6,220 bases of DNA from the NCBI GenBank assembly GCA_038238015.1, contig JBBRYA010000100.1:1-6220 (forward strand), written 5' to 3'. The position numbers and the translations under genes were made by a program. This document shows, one piece after another, positions 1 to 6,220 of the stretch. The number at the start of each line of letters is the position of its first letter. Within the stretch, counting starts at the first letter, position 1. The DNA comes from DASQFQ01 sp038238015. GTDB lineage: Bacteria; Actinomycetota; Thermoleophilia; Solirubrobacterales; Solirubrobacteraceae. The notes beneath the pieces were generated by a model. It was not told where the DNA came from. It searched no databases and saw nothing but the letters and a program-made list of their open reading frames with translations.

Positions 1-2522
1 ACGGCGATGTCGAGATCCCGTACTTCTGCTACGAGCCCAAGCTCGGCAATCCGATCGGCGCGTGCCGCATGTGCCTCGTCGAGATCGAGGGGATCCCCAA
101 GCTCCAGACGGGGTGCTCCACCCCGGTCAAGGACGGGATGGTCGTCAACACGCAGACCGAGCGCGTGCGCGAGGCCCAGCAGGCCATCGTCGAGTTCCTG
201 CTCATCAACCACCCGCTCGACTGCCCCGTGTGCGACAAGGGCGGCGAGTGTCCGCTCCAGGACATCACCTACGGCTGGGGGCCCGGCACCTCGCGCTTCA
301 TCGAGCCCAAGCGCCACTTCAAGAAGCCCCTCGAGCTCTCGCCGCTCGTGGCGATCGACCGCGAGCGCTGCATCCTCTGCTACCGCTGCGTGCGCTTCTC
401 CCAGGAGGTCTCCGAGGACTACCAGCTGATCCTGCTCGAGCGCGGCGCGCACTCCTACGTCGGCACCTTCGACGGCCATCCCTACGTCGCGCCGTTCAGC
501 GGCAACATCGTCGAGCTCTGCCCCGTCGGCGCCCTGACGTCGAGCGCCTACCGCTTCCGCGCGCGCCCGTGGGAAATCGAGGGCGCGGGCTCGCTCTGCA
601 CGCTTTGCCCGGCGCAGTGCAACGTCGAGTTCACGGTCCGCGACGAGCGCGTGATGCGCGTGCTCGCGCGCGACAACGAGGCCGTCGACGACGGCTGGCT
701 CTGCGACAAGGGCCGCTACGCCTACCAGCACGTGCACTCCGACGAGCGCATCGTCGAGCCGCTCGTGCGCGAGGGTGCGGAGCTGATGCCGGCGAGCTGG
801 GAGAAGGCGCTGGCCGCCGCCGCCGGGGCGCTCGCCAAAGCGGGCCCGAACGCCGCCGCGCTCGCGGGCGGGGACACGACGGGCGAGGAGGCGTTCCTGC
901 TCCAGCGCCTGTTCCGCGAGGGCCTCGGCTCTGGCCGGCTCAGCTCCCGCGCCGGTGCCGAGCTGCCGCTCGACGTCGCGCGCGCGCTCGCCGCCCCGGG
1001 CCTGCAGGCCACCGTGCCCGACCTCGAGTTCGCCCACACCGTGCTGCTGCTCGAGGCCGACCCGGTCGACGACGCGCCGGTCTGGGACCTGCGCATCCGC
1101 AAGGGCGTCCGTCGCAACGGGGTCCGCGTGGTGGTGGCCAGCGCGCGGCCGACCGCGCTGGACGCTCGCGCCGACGTCGTGCTGCGCAGCGCGCCCGGCG
1201 CCTCCGGAGCGCTGCTGTTCGCGCTCGACGCCGCGCTCGCCGGGGGCGGCGAGAAGCTCGGCGACGCGGCGAAGGCCGCGGGCACCGACGCCTGGGGCGT
1301 GATGGAGCTCGCCGACGCCCTGAAGGCCGCGGGCGAGGACGTCGTGATCGTCTTCGGCGAGCGGCTGCTCTCGGGTGCCGGCGGCACCGGGGCCGCGAGC
1401 GCGCTGCTCAGCATCGCGGCCCGCCTCGGGCTCGCGGGCCGCGAGGGCGCGGGGCTGCTGGAGATCCCTTCCTCGACCAACGGCCGCGGGCTGCGCGAGG
1501 CCGGCTTCGCCCCCGGGTACGGGCCCGGCTACGCCTCGCTCGCGGCGCCCGGCGGCCCCGCGGGCGAGATCGCCGGCGATCTCGCCGAAGGCCGGCTGTC
1601 GGCGTTGTACCTGCTGCACGCCGACCCGCTGCGCACGCATCCCGACCGCGCGCTGTGGGAGCGCGCGCTGGGCAGTGCCCAGGCCGTGATCGCGCACGAG
1701 TCGCTGATGACCGAGACGGTCCGCCGCCACGCGACCGTCGTGTTCCCCGCCGAGGCCTACCCGGAGAAGGAGGGCACGGTCGTGCACCCCGACGGGCGCC
1801 TGCAGCGCCTGCGCGCGGCGATCGGGCGGCCCAAGGGCGTGCGCGCGGGCTGGCAGGTGATCGCCGACGTCGCGGCGCGCACCGGGCTCGACCTTGGCGT
1901 GCACGCCGGGCCGATGGCCTCGCGCCAGCTCTACGAGGCGGTCCCGTTCTACGCCGGAGTCACGCTCGACACGATCGGCGGGCGCGGCGTCCGCTGGGCC
2001 GAGCTCGACGGCGCGGCCGGCTTCGACTTCCCGGACCGCGAGCCCGGCTCGCTGACGGCTCCTGAGCGCGTGCAGGCGACGAGCAACGGCGCACTGCGGC
2101 TCGGCACGTTCAGGTCGCTGTGGAGCGCCAAGGAGGTCGAGGTGTCCCCCGCCCTGCACTTCCTGCGCGCCCAGCAGGTGGTCGAGCTCTCGCCCCACGA
2201 CGCCGAGCGCCTCGGCGTCCGCGAGGGCGACCGCGTCGAGGTCGGCTCCAACGGCACCCGTGTGCGCGGGCCGGTGCGGCTGCGCGCGGCGGTCCCGGAC
2301 GGCTCGGTGTTCCTGGCCGAGGGCACCGTCGAGGAGCCCGCCAACGCGCTGACCGACGCGCTCGTCGAGGTGCGCCTCCTCGACCGCGCCGGCGACCAGC
2401 CGGCGGGGACCGCCGCGGTGCAGTCCACGCCGGCCGGCGAGGGCCTGGCCGAGGCGCTGCCCTCGGCGCCGCTGGACATCGCGCCCGGCGCCCCGCAGCA
2501 CTCCGGGGAGGGCTCCGCGTGA
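1..2522 (+). CDS. nuoG: NADH-quinone oxidoreductase subunit G (NuoG), 5' partial
   Basis: Large iron-sulfur subunit of the complex I peripheral arm, which carries electrons from NADH/FMN towards quinone on the cytoplasmic side. The first complete codon is at base 3. The start lies upstream, probably about 25-30 residues away, judging from the usual N-terminus of the family. The visible 839 residues (numbered from base 3) hold, in order: a [2Fe-2S] N1b motif C9-x11-C21-x2-C24-x13-C38; the His-ligated [4Fe-4S] motif H70-x3-C74-x2-C77-x5-C83; the N4 ligands C123, C126, C129 and C173 (in CPVGAL); and the N7 motif C199-x2-C202-x3-C206-x27-C234. A molybdopterin-oxidoreductase-like domain follows; in this family it has lost its cofactor and is structural. 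It ends in a dinucleotide-binding-like beta domain at about residues 717-793. A Pro/Ala/Gly-rich tail of 46 residues closes the protein. The stop TGA overlaps the nuoH start. Formate dehydrogenase or another MopB enzyme is excluded by the N-terminal ferredoxin and His-Cys motifs and by the neighbours. Confidence 0.97.
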   Translation, partial: GDVEIPYFCYEPKLGNPIGACRMCLVEIEGIPKLQTGCSTPVKDGMVVNTQTERVREAQQAIVEFLLINHPLDCPVCDKGGECPLQDITYGWGPGTSRFIEPKRHFKKPLELSPLVAIDRERCILCYRCVRFSQEVSEDYQLILLERGAHSYVGTFDGHPYVAPFSGNIVELCPVGALTSSAYRFRARPWEIEGAGSLCTLCPAQCNVEFTVRDERVMRVLARDNEAVDDGWLCDKGRYAYQHVHSDERIVEPLVREGAELMPASWEKALAAAAGALAKAGPNAAALAGGDTTGEEAFLLQRLFREGLGSGRLSSRAGAELPLDVARALAAPGLQATVPDLEFAHTVLLLEADPVDDAPVWDLRIRKGVRRNGVRVVVASARPTALDARADVVLRSAPGASGALLFALDAALAGGGEKLGDAAKAAGTDAWGVMELADALKAAGEDVVIVFGERLLSGAGGTGAASALLSIAARLGLAGREGAGLLEIPSSTNGRGLREAGFAPGYGPGYASLAAPGGPAGEIAGDLAEGRLSALYLLHADPLRTHPDRALWERALGSAQAVIAHESLMTETVRRHATVVFPAEAYPEKEGTVVHPDGRLQRLRAAIGRPKGVRAGWQVIADVAARTGLDLGVHAGPMASRQLYEAVPFYAGVTLDTIGGRGVRWAELDGAAGFDFPDREPGSLTAPERVQATSNGALRLGTFRSLWSAKEVEVSPALHFLRAQQVVELSPHDAERLGVREGDRVEVGSNGTRVRGPVRLRAAVPDGSVFLAEGTVEEPANALTDALVEVRLLDRAGDQPAGTAAVQSTPAGEGLAEALPSAPLDIAPGAPQHSGEGSA
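2505..2522 (+). promoter_or_regulatory. Ribosome binding site and GTGA overlap at the nuoG/nuoH junction
   Basis: GGGGAGGG at 2505-2512, a purine-rich Shine-Dalgarno-like run inside the end of nuoG, sits 6 bases before a GTG at 2519-2521. That GTG overlaps the nuoG TGA (2520-2522). No ATG lies nearby in the nuoH frame, and this start gives a NuoH of normal length, so the site decides the nuoH start. The arrangement suggests translational coupling. Confidence 0.75.
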
Positions 2523-3541
2523 GCCCGCTGGCGCTGGTCGGGTACTTCGAGCCGTGGTGGATCCAGCTGCTCAAGGGGCTGGTGATCTTCGCGGTCGTCT
2601 TCCAGCTCGTCCCGGTCGTCCTGCTCGCCGAGCGCAAGCTGCTCGGACGCTTCCAGAACCGCTACGGACCCAACCGCGTCGGCCCGTTCGGCGCGATGCA
2701 GCCGATCGCCGACATCGGCAAGCTCGTGTTCAAGGAGCAGTTTCGCCCGCGCAACTCGATCGGCTGGCTGTTCGCCCTCGCGCCGGCGATCTCGATGCTC
2801 ACCGCGGTCGCCACCGTTGCGATCATCCCGTTCTCGGACACCGTCGACATCTTCGGCACGAAGGTCGGCCTCTACGGCGTCGACACGAGCATCGGGATCC
2901 TCTTCGCCTTCGCCTTCGGTGGCATCTCGTTCTACGGCCTGATGCTCGGAGGCTGGGCGTCGGGCTCGAAGTTCTCCTTCCTCGGCTCGATGCGCGCGGC
3001 CGCGCAGCTGATCTCCTACGAGGTCTCCCAGGGCCTGGCGCTGGTCGGCGTGGTGATGATGACCGGGACGCTGTCACTGACGCAGATCGTCGAGTACCAG
3101 ACCCATCACCTGTGGTTCGTGATCCCGCAGTTCGTCGGCTTCATCATCTTCGTCGTCGCGGGCTTCGCAGAGACCAACCGCCCGCCGTTCGACCTCGCCG
3201 AGGCCGACGCCGAGCTGGTCGGCGGCTACAACACGGAGTACGGCGGCGGGCGCTTTGCCGCGTACTTCGCGGCCGAGTACCTGAACGTCGTGGTCGTCTC
3301 GGGCCTTGTCGTGACGCTGTTCCTCGGCGGCTGGAACCTGCCGTTCGTCAACCCCCCCACGTGGGTGGACCCCATCGTGGTGATCGTCAAGCTCCTGCTC
3401 TTCACGAGCTTCTTCATCTGGGTGCGCGCCACGCTGCCGCGGCTGCGCTACGACCAGCTGATGTCCTTCGGGTGGAAGATCCTGCTGCCGCTGGCCACCC
3501 TCAACGCCCTTGTCACCGCGATCCTGGTGGTAGTCACATGA
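2519..3541 (+). CDS. nuoH: NADH-quinone oxidoreductase subunit H (NuoH)
   Basis: Integral membrane subunit (ND1 homologue) at the heel of complex I. With NuoB and NuoD it forms the quinone-binding chamber and the start of the proton-coupling channel. The product is 340 residues, a usual length for bacterial NuoH, with about eight hydrophobic segments. The family signature AERKLLGRFQNRYGPNRVGP lies at residues 37-56 and is followed by a conserved loop to about residue 75. The acidic cytoplasmic loop begins with E218-T-N-R-P-P-F-D225 and includes E228, D230, E232 and E240, matching the conserved acidic cluster near the quinone cavity. The C-terminal signature RATLPRLRYDQ...GWK spans residues 303-320. 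The GTG start overlaps the nuoG stop by 4 bases and is backed by a good ribosome binding site. Nothing is missing among the motifs I can check. Hydrogenase membrane subunits (HycD/HyfC type) are more distant and would not sit between nuoG and nuoI. Confidence 0.97.
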   Translation: MSPLALVGYFEPWWIQLLKGLVIFAVVFQLVPVVLLAERKLLGRFQNRYGPNRVGPFGAMQPIADIGKLVFKEQFRPRNSIGWLFALAPAISMLTAVATVAIIPFSDTVDIFGTKVGLYGVDTSIGILFAFAFGGISFYGLMLGGWASGSKFSFLGSMRAAAQLISYEVSQGLALVGVVMMTGTLSLTQIVEYQTHHLWFVIPQFVGFIIFVVAGFAETNRPPFDLAEADAELVGGYNTEYGGGRFAAYFAAEYLNVVVVSGLVVTLFLGGWNLPFVNPPTWVDPIVVIVKLLLFTSFFIWVRATLPRLRYDQLMSFGWKILLPLATLNALVTAILVVVT

Positions 3542-4080
3542 GCCCCGCACCCTGGACCCCCGGCGACGACGTCGTCTCCGTGCAGCGCGGCCCGCGAGCG
3601 GGTGGCGCCGGCGGCGCCTACCGCGCGTTCGGCGAGACCCTGCGCGGCCTGAAGACCACGTTCGGCCGTCTCGTCGAAGGCCCGACGACGAACCAGTACC
3701 CGGAGGAGAAGACACCGGTCTACCCGCGCTTCCGCGGCCGCCACAAGCTGCATCGCTTCGAGGACACGGGCCTTGAGAAGTGCGTCGGCTGCTCGCTGTG
3801 CGCGGCGGCCTGCCCGGCCGACTGCATCCGCGTCGTCGCGGCCGAGAACACGCCCGAGAACCGCGTGTCGGCGGGCGAGCGCTACGCGGCCGTCTACGAG
3901 ATCAACCTGTCGCGCTGCATCTTCTGCGGCTACTGCGAGACCGCGTGCCCGTTCGACGCAATCACAATGGGCCACGACTACGAGATGTCGGACTACAACC
4001 GCTCGGACCTCATCTTCACCAAGGAGATGCTGCTGGCCGAGCCGCTCGAGCGCACGCCGCTGCGGACGGCCGGCGAGTAG
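3538..4080 (+). CDS. nuoI: NADH-quinone oxidoreductase subunit I (NuoI)
   Basis: Peripheral-arm ferredoxin-like subunit that carries clusters N6a and N6b and relays electrons from NuoG towards N2 in NuoB. The product is 180 residues. Two classic 8-iron motifs are intact: C82-x2-C85-x2-C88-x3-C92-P and C127-x2-C130-x2-C133-x3-C137-P. By the usual pairing, one cluster binds C82, C85, C88 and C137, and the other binds C92, C127, C130 and C133. The segment around residues 54-69 (YPEEK...PRFRGRH) matches the conserved stretch before the first motif. The N-terminal 27 residues are Gly/Ala/Pro-rich and look like an unstructured extension. The ATG overlaps the nuoH stop as ATGA, with GGTGG at 3526-3530 seven bases upstream. 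An in-frame GTG at 3580 has no visible ribosome binding site, so I kept the ATG. The stop is TAG. Confidence 0.97.
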   Translation: MSPAPWTPGDDVVSVQRGPRAGGAGGAYRAFGETLRGLKTTFGRLVEGPTTNQYPEEKTPVYPRFRGRHKLHRFEDTGLEKCVGCSLCAAACPADCIRVVAAENTPENRVSAGERYAAVYEINLSRCIFCGYCETACPFDAITMGHDYEMSDYNRSDLIFTKEMLLAEPLERTPLRTAGE

Positions 4081-4085
4081 CCCCA

Positions 4086-4709
4086 ATGGCCGCGGTCATC
4101 TTCTTCATCGCGTCGATTGTCGTGCTCGCGGGCGCGATCGGGACCGTCGTCCTGCGCAACGCCTTCTACTCCGTGCTCGCGCTGGTCTGCCACCTGCTCG
4201 GCCTCGCCGCGCTGTTCCTGCTGCTGCGAGCGGAGTTCGTGGCCGCGGCGCAGGTGATCGTCTACGCGGGCGCGGTGATGGTGCTCTACGTGTTCGTCGT
4301 CGCCTACGTCGGCGGGGGCGAGCAGCCGCTGCGGCGCCCGAGCGGCCGCGGCCTGCGCGGGATCTCGCTGGTCTTCGCCGGCGCGCTGCTCGCAGAGCTG
4401 CTGATCGCCACGCTGGGCAGCGGGCTCTCGGTGCTCGACGCGAAGGGCGCGGGCTTCTTCCCCGCCTTCGGCTCGCCCGCGGAGATGGGCCGTCTGTTCC
4501 TGACGAAGTTCCTGCTCGCCTTCGAGCTCGCCTCGATGCTGCTGCTGCTCGCGGCGGTCGGCGCCGTCGTACTCGCGCGCCGGCGCTCGGGCCTTGACGA
4601 CCCGCGCGAGGTCTCGGTCGCCGACCTGCTGCGCTCCGACGCCTCGGGCACGATCTCCGACGCCGAGCGCGGGTCCCTGCAAGAGGCCGTGGGACCGGCG
4701 GGGCGCTAG
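4086..4709 (+). CDS. nuoJ: NADH-quinone oxidoreductase subunit J (NuoJ)
   Basis: Small integral membrane subunit (ND6 homologue) between NuoH/NuoA and NuoK. Its TM3, which carries a pi-bulge in solved complexes, is thought to switch during coupling of quinone reduction to pumping. The product is 207 residues, with five hydrophobic segments at about residues 3-22, 28-47, 53-75, 92-111 and 139-164. The TM3 signature VIVYAGAVMVLYVFVV occupies residues 57-72, with the conserved Y60 and G62. The final helix contains the usual KFLLAFELAS-type sequence (K141, E147). A charged hydrophilic tail of about 40 residues follows the last helix, making the protein somewhat longer than E. coli NuoJ. The ATG lies 5 bases after the nuoI stop, with only a weak GGCGAG (4072-4077) upstream, so translation is probably coupled to nuoI. 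The stop is TAG. Confidence 0.95.
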   Translation: MAAVIFFIASIVVLAGAIGTVVLRNAFYSVLALVCHLLGLAALFLLLRAEFVAAAQVIVYAGAVMVLYVFVVAYVGGGEQPLRRPSGRGLRGISLVFAGALLAELLIATLGSGLSVLDAKGAGFFPAFGSPAEMGRLFLTKFLLAFELASMLLLLAAVGAVVLARRRSGLDDPREVSVADLLRSDASGTISDAERGSLQEAVGPAGR

Positions 4710-4716
4710 CGCAGTG
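4697..4716 (+). promoter_or_regulatory. Putative ribosome binding site and GTG start of nuoK
   Basis: GGCGGGG at 4697-4703, inside the end of nuoJ, lies 10 bases before the GTG at 4714-4716. The nuoJ TAG (4707-4709) is between them. The run is G-rich but lacks a clean GGAGG, so this is a moderate call. The start is supported mainly by the 99-residue product, which matches the roughly 100 residues usual for NuoK. Confidence 0.55.
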
Positions 4717-5013
4717 TCCGTTTCCTGGTACCTCGCGGTCTCCGCCTGCGTGTTCTGCATCGGGACCGCCGGCGTGCTCACGCGGCGCAACCCGCTGGTG
4801 ATCCTGCTCTGCCTCGAGCTGATGCTCAACGCCGCCAACCTCGCGCTGGTGGCCTTCGCGCGGGCGCACGGCAACCAGGAGGGCCAGGTCTTCGCGCTGA
4901 TCGTGCTGGTCGTGGCCGCGTGCGAGGTCGCCGTGGGCCTCGGCCTGATCGTGGCGCTGTACCGGCGGCGGCTGCCGGTCGACGTCGACGAGCTACGGGA
5001 ACTGCGCGGATGA
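4714..5013 (+). CDS. nuoK: NADH-quinone oxidoreductase subunit K (NuoK)
   Basis: Small three-helix membrane subunit (ND4L homologue) that passes the proton/charge relay from NuoJ/NuoH towards the antiporter-like subunits. The product is 99 residues, against about 100 in E. coli. Hydrophobic segments lie at about residues 5-22, 27-48 and 59-82. The two buried glutamates essential in the family are present: E35 in the CLELMLNAANL segment and E71 in AACEVAVGLGLIVALYRR. They correspond to E36 and E72 of E. coli. The conserved basic pair after TM1 (R24, R25) is also kept. The start is GTG, 4 bases after the nuoJ stop. An in-frame ATG at 4594 would add 40 residues read through the nuoJ tail with no family resemblance. 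The stop TGA overlaps the nuoL ATG by 4 bases. Confidence 0.96.
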   Translation: MSVSWYLAVSACVFCIGTAGVLTRRNPLVILLCLELMLNAANLALVAFARAHGNQEGQVFALIVLVVAACEVAVGLGLIVALYRRRLPVDVDELRELRG

Positions 5014-6220
5014 GCCTGCAGTTCTTCGGCTGGGCGATCCTGCTGTGCCCGCTCGCGGGCGCCTTGGTGCTCGCGCTCGGCTTCCGCGTATGGCCCGGGC
5101 GGATCCCGGGGATCATCGGCACGGCCGCGATCGCGCTCTCCTTCGCCGCCTCGATCGGCGCGCTGCTGAAGCTGCTCGACCGCCCCGCAGAGCACCGCCA
5201 GGTGGTCTCGATCGCGTGGGACTACGCCAAGACGGCGGGCATCGACGCGCAGCTGGCGCTGCTGATCGACCCGCTGTCGATCTTCATGGCGCTCGTGGTC
5301 AGCGGCGTCTCGACGCTGATCCACCTCTACTCGATCTCCTACATGGCCTCCGACCGCGGCTACACGCGGTTCTTCGCCTACCTGAACTTCTTCGTGTTCT
5401 CGATGCTGCTGCTTGTGCTGGCCGGCAACTTTCTGCTGCTGATCGTCGGCTGGGCGTTCGTCGGGGCGGCCTCCTACCTGCTGATCTCGTTCTGGTTTCG
5501 CCGCGCCACCGCGACGCGCGCCGGGATCAAGGCGTTCGTCATCAACGTGGTCGGCGACGTCGGCCTTGTCATCGGCACCTACTTCATCTTCAAGGGCGTC
5601 GGCACGCTGGACTTCCTCAAAGCCTTCCACGCCGTCGACGGCGCGTTCGCCCGCAACGACGCGGACCTCGTCGCGGGCTGCATCGGCCTGCTCGTCGGCG
5701 CCTTCGCCAAGTCCGCGCAGGTGCCGCTGCACACCTGGCTGCCCGACGCCATGGAGGGCCCGACCCCGGTCTCCGCGCTGATCCACGCCGCGACCATGGT
5801 GACCGCCGGCGTGTACCTCATCGCGCGCATGCACCCGCTGTTCGAGCGCGCCCCGATCGCCGCGGACGTCGGGGCGATCGTGGGCTGCGTGACGCTCGTC
5901 GTCGCCGCCACGATCGCGGTGGTCGTGACCGACCTCAAGCGCGTGATCGCCTACTCGACGATGTCGCAGATCGGCTACATGATCATGGGCGTCTCGAGCG
6001 CGGCCTACGCCGCGGGCATGTTCCACCTGATGACGCACGCGTTCTTCAAGGCGCTGCTGTTCATGGCGGCCGGCTCGGTGATCGCGGCGATGGCCGGCTC
6101 CCAGGACCTCGACCGCATGCGCGGCTTCCGCCGAGCGATGCCGTTCACCTTCGCCTGCTTCGTGATCGGCGGGCTCGCGCTGTCGGGCTTCCCGGGGATG
6201 TCGGGCTTCTTCTCCAAGGA
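5010..6220 (+). CDS. nuoL: NADH-quinone oxidoreductase subunit L (NuoL), 3' partial
   Basis: Distal antiporter-like proton-pumping subunit (ND5 homologue) of the membrane arm. The window holds 403 complete residues of an expected 610 or more, ending inside the TM12 region at GFFSK. Conserved landmarks are: D87-P-L-S; a LIHLYSISYM segment; RFFAYLNFF; K234 in AKSAQVPLHTWLPDAMEGPTP; H259 in SALIHAATMVTAGVYL; D308 in TDLKRVIAYSTMSQIGYM; K347 in FHLMTHAFFKALLF; and K403 at the end. Most key positions are E. coli number plus five (K229, H254, D303, K342). With that offset, E. coli E144 falls on A149 and R175 on V180, so two usually conserved charged residues are absent, while D178 is kept as D183. 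The ATG overlaps the nuoK TGA (ATGA), with GGGA at 4997-5000 as a weak ribosome binding site. MrpA and HyfB-type subunits are relatives, but gene order and motifs favour NuoL. Confidence 0.96.
   Translation, partial: MSLQFFGWAILLCPLAGALVLALGFRVWPGRIPGIIGTAAIALSFAASIGALLKLLDRPAEHRQVVSIAWDYAKTAGIDAQLALLIDPLSIFMALVVSGVSTLIHLYSISYMASDRGYTRFFAYLNFFVFSMLLLVLAGNFLLLIVGWAFVGAASYLLISFWFRRATATRAGIKAFVINVVGDVGLVIGTYFIFKGVGTLDFLKAFHAVDGAFARNDADLVAGCIGLLVGAFAKSAQVPLHTWLPDAMEGPTPVSALIHAATMVTAGVYLIARMHPLFERAPIAADVGAIVGCVTLVVAATIAVVVTDLKRVIAYSTMSQIGYMIMGVSSAAYAAGMFHLMTHAFFKALLFMAAGSVIAAMAGSQDLDRMRGFRRAMPFTFACFVIGGLALSGFPGMSGFFSK

Noticed and set aside
722..1480. A 252-codon minus-strand open frame inside nuoG
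   Set aside because: A Ser/Ala/Pro/Arg-rich composition with no motif, lying wholly antisense to the molybdopterin-like domain of nuoG.
62..2065. A 667-codon + strand open frame overlapping nuoG in another frame
   Set aside because: Its translation is dominated by Arg, Ala, Gly and Pro, typical of an off-frame reading of GC-rich DNA. It has no recognisable motif, while nuoG in the overlapping frame has every cluster ligand in place.
705..2381. NuoG as a catalytic molybdenum enzyme such as formate dehydrogenase
   Set aside because: The domain is molybdopterin-oxidoreductase-like, but in NuoG it is a cofactor-free relic. The N-terminal cluster motifs and the nuo gene order fix the identity.
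4594..4713. An upstream in-frame ATG that would lengthen NuoK by 40 residues
   Set aside because: The added part is an off-frame reading of the nuoJ tail and is Arg/Pro/Ser-rich. The GTG at 4714 gives a product of family length beginning just before TM1.
3993..6038. A 681-codon minus-strand open frame antisense to nuoI-nuoL
   Set aside because: The product is rich in Arg, Asp, Glu, His and Gly with no domain. It is the antisense shadow of hydrophobic, GC-rich genes whose own frames are clearly conserved.
5010..6220. NuoL as an MrpA antiporter or a hydrogenase-type membrane subunit, suggested by the missing TM5 Glu
   Set aside because: The other landmarks match NuoL at a constant offset to E. 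coli numbering, and the gene follows nuoK directly in canonical order. The TM5 Glu is also usual in MrpA, so its absence does not favour that family.
1..6220. A hidden novel system, CRISPR array, mobile element or RNA gene
   Set aside because: Coding sequence covers all but 9 bases of the window. I saw no repeats, inverted repeats or RNA-like structures that the six nuo genes do not explain.

Overview
The window is a contiguous piece of a nuo operon, encoding the proton-pumping NADH:quinone oxidoreductase (respiratory complex I). All genes are on the + strand, in the canonical order nuoG (5' end missing) - nuoH - nuoI - nuoJ - nuoK - nuoL (3' end missing). There is essentially no non-coding DNA: three junctions are 4-base start/stop overlaps (GTGA or ATGA), and the other two are gaps of 5 and 4 bases. 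No RNA genes, mobile elements, repeats, CRISPR arrays, promoters or terminators were seen.

The DNA is very GC-rich with third codon positions nearly always G or C, two of the five visible starts are GTG, and the subunit sequences look bacterial and actinobacterial in style. My best guess is a high-GC actinomycete-related lineage such as Thermoleophilia/Solirubrobacterales. That placement rests on general resemblance only.

Layout: bases 1-2522 encode NuoG, the large iron-sulfur subunit of the peripheral arm, with ligands for N1b, the His-ligated N5 cluster, N4 and the optional N7 cluster. Bases 2519-3541 encode NuoH, the membrane subunit that forms the quinone site with NuoB/NuoD. Bases 3538-4080 encode NuoI, the two-[4Fe-4S] ferredoxin-like subunit that passes electrons towards N2. 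Bases 4086-4709 and 4714-5013 encode the small membrane subunits NuoJ and NuoK, which link the quinone site to the antiporter-like subunits. Bases 5010-6220 encode the first 403 residues of NuoL, the distal antiporter-like pump. Electrons would run through NuoG and NuoI to quinone at NuoH, and the released energy would pass along NuoH-J-K to NuoL and the neighbouring pumps. nuoA-F would be expected upstream and nuoM/nuoN downstream, outside the window.

This is a housekeeping locus, and I found no undescribed system in it. The one feature that stands out is in NuoL. The normally near-invariant glutamate of TM5 (E. coli E144) is alanine here, and the conserved arginine of TM6 (E. coli R175) is valine, while the lysine, histidine and aspartate partners are kept. 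If real, this implies an altered proton path in the distal pump.
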